Assembly (NCBI GenBank): GCA_050692985.1
Contig: JBOGVZ010000074.1
Coordinates: 1 to 6,866, forward strand
Source: JBOGVZ01 sp050692985
GTDB taxonomy: Bacteria; Actinomycetota; UBA4738; CALAEC01
Length of the DNA stretch: 6,866 nucleotides
Direction: 5' to 3'
In this document: piece by piece, positions 1-5,061 of the stretch
Layout of the letters: each line of letters opens with the position of its first letter
Position numbering within the stretch: the first letter of the stretch is position 1
The notes under the pieces: model-generated
Databases searched by the model: none
What the model was told of the DNA's origin: nothing
Seen by the model: only the letters and a program-made list of their open reading frames with translations
Position numbers and translations under genes: made by a program

Positions 1-2
1 AG

Positions 3-344
3 CCCGGGGCCCGGGTGACGTTCCAGAACCTCGACCCGGTTCGCCACAACGTGCTCGGGGCTCAGGGTGAGTGGGGCAGCTTCGAGTGGCTCAGGGAGGG
101 CCGGTCCGTCTCCCACGGGTTCGCGGACTCCGGCGTGTACCCCTACGTGTGCTCGTGGCACCCGGGGATGGTCGGGGCCGTGGTCGTGGGGGATCCGGCC
201 GGAGCCTTCTCGGCCGAACCGGTGTCCCGGGTCACGGAAGCGCCGGGGACCGAGCGGCCCTGGAAGGCCGCGGCGGGCATCGCCCTCGGCCTCCTGCTCC
301 TCACGCTGGTGGCGGCGAGGACTCGCCGGAGCCCTGCGCCTTAA
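3..344 (+). CDS. Membrane-anchored cupredoxin (amicyanin/plastocyanin-like), 3' part only
   Basis: Blue-copper electron-transfer protein whose N-terminus lies left of the window. The frame is open from base 3, and the GTG at 15 is inside the fold (it reads V-T-F-Q-N within a typical cupredoxin strand), so it is not the true start. The type 1 copper ligands are visible: His at 45-47 (R-H-N-V), then Cys at 150-152, His at 159-161 and Met at 168-170 in YVCSWHPGM. The C-x2-H-x2-M spacing is that of amicyanins. A 17-20 residue hydrophobic segment (about 264-317) followed by RTRR is a C-terminal membrane anchor, placing the copper domain outside the cytoplasm. A PQQ-dehydrogenase gene begins 28 bases downstream on the same strand, so an electron-acceptor role is plausible but inferred. 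The substrate and partner cannot be read from the sequence. Confidence 0.88.
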   Translation, partial: PGARVTFQNLDPVRHNVLGAQGEWGSFEWLREGRSVSHGFADSGVYPYVCSWHPGMVGAVVVGDPAGAFSAEPVSRVTEAPGTERPWKAAAGIALGLLLLTLVAARTRRSPAP

Positions 345-359
345 ACCGGCGGCCCGCCG

Positions 360-365
360 TATCGT
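360..365 (+). promoter_or_regulatory. Candidate -10 element (TATCGT) for the PQQ dehydrogenase gene, leaderless type
   Basis: TATCGT fits the actinobacterial TANNNT -10 pattern and ends 6 bases before the ATG at 372, so transcription would begin at or next to the start codon. No Shine-Dalgarno sequence precedes the ATG. No convincing -35 is seen. Confidence 0.45.
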
Positions 366-371
366 GGCGGT

Positions 372-1547
372 ATGGGGAAGCCCGCCCTCCTGGCTCTGGG
401 ATTGCTGGCGGCCGCCGCGTGCGACGCGGCGGTGCCGGACACCCCTGCGCCCCCCACCCTTCCGGTCCCCTCGCCGACGGCGAGCGATCCGGCCACGCCC
501 GCGCCCGATCCCGCCGCTGCCAGGGTCCGGCTGGTGCGGGTGGCAGTCCTCGACCAGCCTCTGGCCATGGCCACACGGGCCGGGGACGACGCGCTTTACG
601 TGGCCCAGAAGTCGGGACAGGTCGTGGCCATCCGTGACGGCCGGCCGGCCCGGCCCGTCCTCGACCTGGGCGGCGAGGTGTCCAACGGCAGCGAGCAGGG
701 CCTCCTCGGGTTGGCCTTCTCCCCCGACGGCGGCCTCCTGTACGTCAACTACACCGATCCGAACGGCGACACGCGGATCCACGAGTTCACCATGACGGAC
801 GAGGGGGTCGATCCCGGGTCGCGCCGCGAGGTGCTCACAGTGGACCAGCCGTACAGCAACCACAACGGTGGCCACCTCGCGTTCGGCCCGGACGGCTACC
901 TGTACGTCGGGCTGGGTGACGGCGGGAGCGGCGGCGATCCCGAGGACAACGCCCAGGACCTCGGCACCCTCCTGGGCAAGATGCTCCGGATCGACCCCCG
1001 ACCCCGCGACGGTCGCGGGTACCGGATCCCACCGGGTAATCCTTTCGTGGGCCGAGATGGGGCCCGGCGCGAGATCTGGGTTCTGGGGCTCCGGAACCCG
1101 TGGCGGTACTCGTTCGACGCGGAAACCGGGGACCTGTGGATCGGTGACGTCGGCCAGAGCGCCCGGGAGGAGATCGACGTCCAGGCCGCCCTCTCAGCAG
1201 GGGGCGAGAACTACGGATGGGATGCGTTCGAGGGATCGCTCCCCTTCGAGCCGCCGTTCCCGCCCGACAGCGTCGGGCCCGTGTACGATTATGGGAGGGC
1301 CCGCGGGGGCACCGTGATCGGGGGGCACGTTTACCGGGGCTCGGCGATCCCGGCGCTGCGCGGTGCGTACCTGTTCGGGGACCTGTTCAACCCCCGGATC
1401 CGCATGCTCGTGCCGTCGAAGCGGGGGTTCCGACACATGGAGCTCGGCGTCCGGGTCGACAACCTCGTGTCGTTCGGCCAGGACCAGGCGGGCGAGCTGT
1501 ACCTCCTGTCGATCGCGGGCCCCGTGTACCGGCTGGCCCCGGCCTGA
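372..1547 (+). CDS. PQQ-dependent sugar dehydrogenase (GSDH / YliI-Asd family), lipoprotein
   Basis: A 391-residue soluble-type quinoprotein expected to oxidise aldose sugars outside the membrane using pyrroloquinoline quinone. A hydrophobic signal (residues 4-16) ends in A-A-A-Cys17, a plausible lipobox, followed by a Pro/Ala/Thr-rich linker (18-50) that would tether the domain to the membrane. The six-bladed propeller follows. Family landmarks are S-N-H-N-G-G-H (H164, the likely catalytic base), FGPDGYLYVGLGDGG (171-185), GLRNPWRYSFD (239-249, Arg241), GDVGQ (258-262), ENYGWD (279-284), VIGGHVYRG (315-323) and YLFGDL (333-338). The length suits the bacterial YliI-like group. The ATG at 372 is chosen because it gives the complete signal peptide. 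The preceding cupredoxin gene is 28 bases upstream, but a separate promoter seems to serve this gene. PQQ synthesis genes are not in the window, so the cofactor source is unknown. Confidence 0.9.
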   Translation: MGKPALLALGLLAAAACDAAVPDTPAPPTLPVPSPTASDPATPAPDPAAARVRLVRVAVLDQPLAMATRAGDDALYVAQKSGQVVAIRDGRPARPVLDLGGEVSNGSEQGLLGLAFSPDGGLLYVNYTDPNGDTRIHEFTMTDEGVDPGSRREVLTVDQPYSNHNGGHLAFGPDGYLYVGLGDGGSGGDPEDNAQDLGTLLGKMLRIDPRPRDGRGYRIPPGNPFVGRDGARREIWVLGLRNPWRYSFDAETGDLWIGDVGQSAREEIDVQAALSAGGENYGWDAFEGSLPFEPPFPPDSVGPVYDYGRARGGTVIGGHVYRGSAIPALRGAYLFGDLFNPRIRMLVPSKRGFRHMELGVRVDNLVSFGQDQAGELYLLSIAGPVYRLAPA

Positions 1548-1577
1548 AGGCCCGAGAACCGCTGCGGTGGAACGGAT

Positions 1578-1606
1578 CTCGACCGCAAATGTTCCTGGAG
1601 TAGCAT
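1578..1606 (+). promoter_or_regulatory. clpS promoter candidate (-35 near 1579, -10 TAGCAT), leaderless
   Basis: TAGCAT (1601-1606) matches TANNNT and ends 7 bases before the GTG at 1614. TCGACC (1579-1584) matches TTGACA at 4 of 6 positions with a 16-base spacer. A 6-bp inverted repeat, TGCGGT (1563-1568) and ACCGCA (1582-1587), overlaps the -35 and could be an operator, though it is short. Confidence 0.45.
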
Positions 1607-1613
1607 CGATGTC

Positions 1614-1907
1614 GTGGCGTCAACCCCCGCACCCGTCGAGGTGGAGCGGCCCACCGGAAGTGAGGACGTCGAACCCGATCGCCTGTGGGTCGTCACCGTG
1701 TGGAACGATCCCATCAACCTGATGTCGTACGTGACTTACGTGCTCCAGAAGCTCTTCGGCTACCCGAGGCCGAAGGCGCATCGCCTGATGATGATGGTCC
1801 ACACCGAGGGACGGGCCGACGTTGCGCACGGCAGCCGAGAGCGGTGCGAGTTCTGGTGCTCGCGCCTGCACGCCCACGGGCTGTGGGCCACGATGCGACG
1901 GGGCTGA
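1614..1907 (+). CDS. clpS: ATP-dependent Clp protease adaptor ClpS
   Basis: A 97-residue adaptor that binds N-degron substrates and delivers them to the ClpC/ClpA unfoldase for degradation by ClpP in the cytoplasm. After a disordered, acidic N-terminus (1-23), the ClpS core is nearly canonical: WNDPINLMSYV (30-40), YVLQKLFGY (42-50), MVHTEGRA (61-68) and HAHGLWATM (86-94). Asn31, Asp32 and His63 correspond to the residues that hold the N-terminal amino group of the substrate. The GTG start at 1614 leaves a normal N-terminal extension and sits just after a -10 element, so the message is likely leaderless. A DUF2017 gene follows after 3 bases, the usual actinobacterial arrangement, which implies co-transcription and translational coupling. 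Confidence 0.96.
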   Translation: MASTPAPVEVERPTGSEDVEPDRLWVVTVWNDPINLMSYVTYVLQKLFGYPRPKAHRLMMMVHTEGRADVAHGSRERCEFWCSRLHAHGLWATMRRG

Positions 1908-1910
1908 GCG

Positions 1911-2390
1911 GTGGCCAGGCTTCCCAGGCGAGTGGAACGCACCCGGCGTGGGCACTACCGGCTCCGGCTCCCGCCACAGGAGCGGGAGATCCTGCGCTCC
2001 CTCCCCCGCCAGCTCCGCGAGCTCCTGGGCACCAGCGACCCGGCTCTCCGTCGGCTCTTCCCGCCCGCCTACGAGAACGACTCGGAGCGCCAGGCCGAGT
2101 ACGAGGGCCTCGTCTCGCCGGAGCTGACCCGGGACCGCCTCGACGCTCTGGCCATCGTGGAGCGGACCATCGATTCCTCGAAGCTCACGGAGGAGGAGAT
2201 CACGGCGTGGCTGGGGGCGCTCAACGACCTCCGGCTGGTCTTGGGTACCCGCCTGGACGTCACCGAGGAACTGTACGAAGAGGGTCTCCCCGAGGATGAC
2301 CCCCGCTCCCCTGCCTTCGCCCTGTTCGCCTACCTCGGCTGGCTGGAGGAGCAGATCGTGGAGGCCCTGGCCTCCGGCCTCGAGAGATGA
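1911..2390 (+). CDS. DUF2017 family protein, ClpS-linked
   Basis: A 159-residue, highly charged, probably all-helical cytoplasmic protein. It matches the DUF2017 family as I know it from genes next to clpS in actinobacteria: an N-terminal basic stretch (1-13), RLFPPAYEND (48-57), and the family hallmark AWLGALNDLRLVLGTRL (99-115) followed by an acidic segment and an aromatic helix (138-150). There are no signal peptide, membrane segments or recognisable catalytic motif. The GTG at 1911 is 3 bases after the clpS stop (1905-1907), with only a weak G-rich stretch upstream, so translation is probably coupled to clpS. Function is not established. The constant linkage suggests a role in the N-degron/Clp pathway, perhaps as a cofactor or antagonist of ClpS, but this is inference from context. 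Confidence 0.88.
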   Translation: MARLPRRVERTRRGHYRLRLPPQEREILRSLPRQLRELLGTSDPALRRLFPPAYENDSERQAEYEGLVSPELTRDRLDALAIVERTIDSSKLTEEEITAWLGALNDLRLVLGTRLDVTEELYEEGLPEDDPRSPAFALFAYLGWLEEQIVEALASGLER

Positions 2391-2408
2391 GGCCGCTGGG
2401 GAGGGTAT

Positions 2409-2609
2409 CTAGTCGGGGAGGGCTCGGACCTGCCGCTCGGTGAGCTTGCGGGTCGAGGGAGAGAGCCGGAGCCCCGCCATACCGATCCGAGCGGCGATCC
2501 AGGCGCCTTCCTTCAGCATCTCGACCTTCAGTCCGCCGTCGTCCGCATGGACGACCCGCAGGATGGTCCCGCTTTGGGTCTTATAGACGTCCGGATCCGT
2601 CACGGACAC
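2409..2609 (-). CDS. Small hypothetical protein, unrecognised; possibly the 3' part of a longer or decayed frame
   Basis: A 66-residue frame from GTG at 2609, or 64 residues from GTG at 2603. I do not recognise the family. The sequence is protein-like: alternating hydrophobic residues in SGTILRVVHADDGGLKVEML suggest beta strands in a small barrel-like fold, followed by a basic C-terminal helix ending TERQVRALPD. Third codon positions are mostly G or C, supporting translation. The GTG at 2603 sits 7 bases after TACACT and may be a leaderless start. The same frame stays open upstream to 2786 and the extra residues also look protein-like (GFLPYVPFLEDRWGGFKHG), but there is no ATG, GTG or TTG there; CTG at 2612 is the only near-start. 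So either start is uncertain. The gene is convergent with the DUF2017 gene (18 bases between stops). Confidence 0.5.
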   Translation of the reverse strand: MSVTDPDVYKTQSGTILRVVHADDGGLKVEMLKEGAWIAARIGMAGLRLSPSTRKLTERQVRALPD

Positions 2610-2610
2610 C

Positions 2611-2616
2611 AGTGTA
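2611..2616 (-). promoter_or_regulatory. Candidate -10 element (TACACT) for the minus-strand small gene
   Basis: On the minus strand TACACT matches TANNNT and lies 7 bases before GTG at 2603, the same geometry as at other genes in this window. No good -35 is seen. The perfect palindrome CCAAGCTTGG abuts it on the upstream side. If the open frame to 2786 is truly coding, this site would be internal to it. Confidence 0.35.
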
Positions 2617-2626
2617 CCAAGCTTGG
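2617..2626. repeat. 10-bp perfect palindrome CCAAGCTTGG
   Basis: A self-complementary 10-mer immediately upstream (minus strand) of the TACACT element, in the position of a promoter spacer. It could be an operator half-site pair, but palindromes this short also arise by chance. Confidence 0.3.
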
Positions 2627-2830
2627 CTTGCCCGTGCTTGAACCCGCCCCAGCGGTCTTCGAGGAAAGGGACATACGGTAAGAATCCTGTCGGATCAAAA
2701 TCAAAACGGATCTGCGCCTCGGCGGCATCGGTCTGGCCCGGGCGCTGACTCCTCGCACCGAAGCTGTGGAGTCCCTCATCGCTCTCTCACGGGGCTCTCA
2801 CGAGTCGTTGGTAGCGTCATCCCGAGACGA

Positions 2831-2837
2831 AGGGAGG
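2831..2837 (+). promoter_or_regulatory. Shine-Dalgarno AGGGAGG for the solenoid gene
   Basis: AGGGAGG ends 5 bases before GTG at 2843. It favours that start over the in-frame ATG at 2855, which would be 17 bases away. Confidence 0.65.
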
Positions 2838-2842
2838 CGATC

Positions 2843-3406
2843 GTGAGGCGATCGATGAGGTGGACGGTCATCAGTGCCGTCGGTGGTGCGCTGCTGATGA
2901 CCCCCGGACCGGTATGGGCCGACGAAACGGTGTGCACGGGGACCATCGGGGCGGTGACGGTGGACAACCTCCGCGTCCCCGACGGTGCCACGTGCCGGCT
3001 TGAGGGCACCCACGTGAAGGGCACGGTCAAGGTCGAGGTCGATGCGATCCTCAGGGCCTTCGGCGTGCGTGTGATCGGCAACGTGCAGGCCGAGAACGCC
3101 CGGAAGGTCGTGGTTCGCGACGGGTCCAGGGTCGGGGGCAGCGTCCAGATCGTGCAGGGCGGAGCCGCGAAGGTCCTCAGGACCCGCGTGAACGGGGATA
3201 TCCTGTTCGACGACCAGGAGGGGCGCCTCGCCGCCAAGCGGAATCGCGTCGGCGGCAACCTGCAGGCGTTCCAGAACACCGGCGGGATGAAGATCCGGGC
3301 GAACAGGATCGACGGGAACCTCCAGTGCAAGGAGAACGTTCCGCCTCCGACAGGCGGCGACAACATCGTGCAGGGTAACAAGGAGGACCAGTGCGCCACC
3401 CTGTGA
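2843..3406 (+). CDS. Secreted 20-residue-repeat protein, predicted beta-solenoid
   Basis: A 187-residue exported protein of unknown function. A signal peptide with a basic start (MRRSMR), a hydrophobic core and a V-W-A cleavage site after residue 26 is clear. The mature part is built from seven repeats with the pattern [V/I]-x-G-[N/S/T/D]-hydrophobic. The repeat glycines fall at residues 60, 79, 99, 118, 138, 158 and 178, a spacing of 19-20, as in a right-handed parallel beta-helix or pentapeptide/bactofilin-like solenoid. The last repeats are almost identical (RNRVGGNLQAF, ANRIDGNLQCK). Cysteines at 31 and 51 flank the first coil and those at 162 and 184 flank the last, suggesting disulfide-stabilised caps outside the cell. 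The family is not one I can name; a cell-surface or polymer-forming role is only a guess. The GTG start is supported by AGGGAGG. Confidence 0.82.
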   Translation: MRRSMRWTVISAVGGALLMTPGPVWADETVCTGTIGAVTVDNLRVPDGATCRLEGTHVKGTVKVEVDAILRAFGVRVIGNVQAENARKVVVRDGSRVGGSVQIVQGGAAKVLRTRVNGDILFDDQEGRLAAKRNRVGGNLQAFQNTGGMKIRANRIDGNLQCKENVPPPTGGDNIVQGNKEDQCATL

Positions 3407-3420
3407 TTCGCTGAGCCCGG

Positions 3421-3426
3421 TAGGCT
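3421..3426 (+). promoter_or_regulatory. Candidate -10 element (TAGGCT) for the YbaK-type gene, leaderless type
   Basis: TAGGCT matches TANNNT and ends 6 bases before GTG at 3433; no Shine-Dalgarno is present in the 26-base gap after the solenoid gene. It suggests independent, leaderless transcription in spite of the short gap. Confidence 0.45.
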
Positions 3427-3432
3427 GGCTCG

Positions 3433-3909
3433 GTGGACGTCGACACGCCGGCCACCCGAGCCCTATCGGGGTCGAGCCTCGAGTTCACATTCGTCCGAAC
3501 GGAGCTTCCAGGTAGCGTCGAGGAGAGCGCTGCCCTCCAGGGCATCGAGGTCGGCCAGCTCCTGCGGACGATCGTGATCCGCCGCGGGACCGGCGACTAC
3601 GTCTTCGTCCTGGTCCCGGGCGGACGGCAGATCGACTGGTCGAAGCTGCGGGCGGCCCTGGGCGTGAAGCGGCTGTCGCTTCCCGACGAGGCGGAGGCTC
3701 GAGAGGCCACCGGCTACGAACGGGGCGCGATCACCCCGTTCGGCTCGATCCGCCCGTGGCCGGTCGTGGCGGACGTCGCCGTGGAGCGCCTGGAGAAAGT
3801 GGCGATCGGCGGTGGGGCTCGGGGGGTGAACCTCCACGTGGCCCCTGCCGATCTTGTCCGGCATCTCCGGGCCACAGTGGCCGACGTCAGCCGGCCCTCC
3901 CGGGACTGA
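3433..3909 (+). CDS. YbaK/EbsC-family aminoacyl-tRNA deacylase
   Basis: A 158-residue single-domain protein of the YbaK/prolyl-tRNA-synthetase-associated domain family, which hydrolyses mischarged aminoacyl-tRNAs in trans in the cytoplasm. Visible landmarks are LLRTIVIRR (43-51), YVFVLVPGGRQIDWSKLRAALG (56-77), LSLPDEAEAREATGYERGAITPFGS (81-105) and IGGGARGVNLHV (125-136). The GTG at 3433 gives a normal family length and follows a -10 element by 6 bases. One oddity is Arg45 at the place where classical YbaK has a conserved lysine (K-T-L-V); the flanking pattern is otherwise typical, so this may be a subfamily with altered substrate use. It converges with osmC, stops 9 bases apart. Which tRNA it edits cannot be told from the sequence. 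Confidence 0.88.
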   Translation: MDVDTPATRALSGSSLEFTFVRTELPGSVEESAALQGIEVGQLLRTIVIRRGTGDYVFVLVPGGRQIDWSKLRAALGVKRLSLPDEAEAREATGYERGAITPFGSIRPWPVVADVAVERLEKVAIGGGARGVNLHVAPADLVRHLRATVADVSRPSRD

Positions 3910-3915
3910 GCCGGG
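3899..3915. terminator. Weak bidirectional hairpin between convergent genes
   Basis: CCCGG (3899-3903) pairs with CCGGG (3911-3915) around a 7-base loop that contains the YbaK-gene stop codon. It sits at the meeting point of the two convergent genes, but the stem is only 5 bp and there is no T-run, so it is a poor intrinsic terminator. Confidence 0.2.
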
Positions 3916-3918
3916 CGA

Positions 3919-4353
3919 TCAGGCGGCCAGCCGGGCGCTCACCGACAGGTCCACGTTGCCCCGGAGGGCCTTCGACACCGGGCAGTTGTCCTTGGCGTCC
4001 TCGGCGGCGGTCCGGAACGCGGCTTCGTCGAGGCCCGGCACCGTGCCGGTGACGTCGAGGGCGGAGGTCGTGATGCCCGTCCCGGGAACGAACCTCACTG
4101 TGGCCGCGACCTCGAGACGCTCCGGCGGGTTGCCCCCCTTCGCCAGCACGTTGGAGAGGGCCATCGAGAAGCACGAGGCGTGCGCCGCCGCGATCAGCTC
4201 CTCCGGGCTCGTCAACCCCTCCTCCTCGCCGGTCCGCACCGGCCACGACACGTCGAGGGGGCCGAAGGTGCCGCTCCCCACTCGTTCGATCGTGCCCCGT
4301 CCGGTCGGGAGGTCCCCCTGCCAGGTCACCATGGCGGTCTTCTCCCCTGCCAT
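3919..4353 (-). CDS. osmC: OsmC-type peroxiredoxin
   Basis: A 144-residue cytoplasmic thiol peroxidase that reduces organic hydroperoxides. The sequence follows E. coli OsmC closely: W-Q-G-D near the N-terminus (11-14), GRGTI (18-22), SPEELIAAAHASCFSMALS (49-67), VPGLDEAAF (105-113) and AKDNCPVSKAL (120-130). The two redox cysteines are Cys61 (peroxidatic) and Cys124 (resolving), with the family glutamates 51-52 before the first. The PEELIAAAHA-C pattern and CPVSKAL favour OsmC over Ohr. The ATG at 4353 is fixed by AAGGAGG 7 bases upstream. It lies 31 bases after the YjbR-type gene and is probably co-transcribed with it. The role is oxidative or osmotic stress defence; no redox-sensing regulator gene lies nearby. 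Confidence 0.95.
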   Translation of the reverse strand: MAGEKTAMVTWQGDLPTGRGTIERVGSGTFGPLDVSWPVRTGEEEGLTSPEELIAAAHASCFSMALSNVLAKGGNPPERLEVAATVRFVPGTGITTSALDVTGTVPGLDEAAFRTAAEDAKDNCPVSKALRGNVDLSVSARLAA

Positions 4354-4360
4354 CGCTCAT

Positions 4361-4367
4361 CCTCCTT
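4361..4367 (-). promoter_or_regulatory. Shine-Dalgarno AAGGAGG for osmC, embedded in a 7-codon mini-frame
   Basis: On the minus strand AAGGAGG precedes the osmC ATG by 7 bases. It lies inside a tiny frame that begins with ATG at 4380 and ends at TGA 4359-4357 (M-T-D-G-E-G-G), just upstream of the osmC start. Ribosomes on the mini-frame would cover the osmC binding site. Boundaries are approximate to a base or two. Confidence 0.6.
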
Positions 4368-4384
4368 CTCCGTCGGTCATGGCG

Positions 4385-4756
4385 TCAGCCGGTGGCGGGC
4401 TCCTCCAGCCTGGCTACCAGGCGTTTTGGCGCCAGGAGCCGGTAGCTCTCCTCGACGAGATCGGTGAGCACGCCGAGCGGCGCGTGCCTGGTCGAGAACG
4501 GGATGGTCACCCATCCGGCACGCCCGAGCCCGTACCCGGTGGGTACGGCCCCGGGGAGCGCCAGCGCCTGGTCGAGCGACTCCCGGAGCTTGATCGACAT
4601 CGACGGCCAGGTCGGGCTCTCATCGTTCCCGAGGAACACGAAGATCTTCTTGCCCACCTTCACCACGGTCTCACCCCACGGGTGGTCCTCGTAGGCGTCC
4701 GGCAACCCCAGTGCGAACTCCAGGACTCCTCGATGGGTGCGCTTCGGATCGGCCAA
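4385..4756 (-). CDS. MmcQ/YjbR-fold protein
   Basis: A 123-residue protein of the MmcQ/YjbR family (CyaY-like fold), often annotated as DNA-binding, although the biochemical role is not well established. Landmarks are LGLPDAYEDHPWGE (16-29), KKIFVFLG (36-43), PSMSIKL (51-57), GWVTIPF (81-87) and VEESYRLLAPKR (101-112), which together span the full domain at the usual length. The start is TTG at 4756: no ATG or GTG is available in frame close upstream, and GGGAG lies 7-8 bases before it. It leads a minus-strand pair with osmC (31-base gap), suggesting shared expression, possibly under stress, but no functional link is known to me. Confidence 0.87.
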   Translation of the reverse strand: MADPKRTHRGVLEFALGLPDAYEDHPWGETVVKVGKKIFVFLGNDESPTWPSMSIKLRESLDQALALPGAVPTGYGLGRAGWVTIPFSTRHAPLGVLTDLVEESYRLLAPKRLVARLEEPATG

Positions 4757-4785
4757 TGGGTGGCTCCCGATCGCCGGACCGTCCG

Positions 4786-4791
4786 ATGATA
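4786..4791 (-). promoter_or_regulatory. Candidate -10 element (TATCAT) for the yjbR-type/osmC pair
   Basis: On the minus strand TATCAT is a good -10 match about 30 bases before the TTG start, giving a leader of roughly 20-25 bases that contains GGGAG. Unlike the leaderless sites elsewhere in the window, this promoter makes a normal leader. The -35 is weak. Confidence 0.4.
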
Positions 4792-4940
4792 CGGGCTGGA
4801 TCGAGCCCGGGGAAACACGAGAGAGGCGCCGACGAGCGGTCGGGGGCCGTCAAACGACCAGGCCGGCTGGCCGAGGATGTTCAAGGAAGTTGCGCTCGAG
4901 CCATGTGAACCGCCCGCGGTGAGAAAGGGCCGGACTTGGC

Positions 4941-4991
4941 CGGAGGGAGGGGTCCTCCGCCTCAGCCAATGCTTCGGAGGATTGCCCGAAG
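4941..4991. repeat. Interleaved inverted repeats upstream of the cyclase gene, left cluster
   Basis: CGGAGG (4941-4946), CCTCCG (4954-4959) and CGGAGG (4975-4980) allow two mutually exclusive 6-bp stems. CTTCGG (4972-4977) can also pair with CCGAAG (4986-4991), competing with the second. This occupies part of the 305-base gap (4757-5061) between the divergent yjbR-type and cyclase genes, where no gene is convincing. Confidence 0.45.
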
Positions 4992-5011
4992 TGCTGGTTC
5001 GGGCTTCGGGC
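4984..5011. repeat. GCCCGAA / TTCGGGC hairpin with a tandem second arm
   Basis: GCCCGAA (4984-4990) is perfectly complementary to TTCGGGC at 4998-5004 (7-base loop), and TTCGGGC is repeated directly at 5005-5011, so two alternative 7-bp stems are possible. No T-run follows. The site is 39-66 bases before the predicted transcription start of the cyclase gene, so it would act as DNA (operator) rather than leader RNA if that start is right. Confidence 0.5.
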
Positions 5012-5049
5012 TTCCGAGTCGTGCCCGGTTCCCACGCGGCCGAGCGGGA

Positions 5050-5055
5050 TAGCCT
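5050..5055 (+). promoter_or_regulatory. Candidate -10 element (TAGCCT) for the cyclase gene, leaderless type
   Basis: TAGCCT matches TANNNT and ends 6 bases before GTG at 5062. The TAG of this element is also the in-frame stop that bounds the cyclase frame, so GTG 5062 is the first possible start. No Shine-Dalgarno is present. Confidence 0.5.
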
Positions 5056-5061
5056 AACGAC

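Larger units (their letters stand above)
2610..2842. other. Intergenic region between divergent small gene and solenoid gene, with an AT-richer patch
   Basis: These 233 bases carry no confident gene. The minus-strand frame open to 2786 overlaps most of them. The stretch around 2670-2711 is markedly richer in A and T than its surroundings and contains the tandem ATCAAAATCAAAA. TAGCGT at 2812-2817 is a possible -10 for the downstream gene and would give a leader of about 19 bases. Confidence 0.5.

Noticed and set aside
67..795. Plus-strand frame of 242 codons overlapping the first two genes
   Set aside because: It is out of frame with the cupredoxin and the dehydrogenase, and its translation is Arg/Pro/Ser-rich shadow sequence.
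1541..1552. GGCC-TGAA-GGCC hairpin at the end of the dehydrogenase gene as a terminator
   Set aside because: The stem is only 4 bp with no T-run, and such pairs are common in GC-rich DNA.
2776..3399. Open frame of 207 codons on the minus strand
   Set aside because: It is antisense to the solenoid gene, which has a signal peptide, a Shine-Dalgarno sequence and a regular repeat; the antisense translation shows none of these.
3854..4789. Open frame of 311 codons on the plus strand
   Set aside because: It lies antisense to osmC and the yjbR-type gene, both of which have clear family motifs and start signals; its own translation shows no domain.
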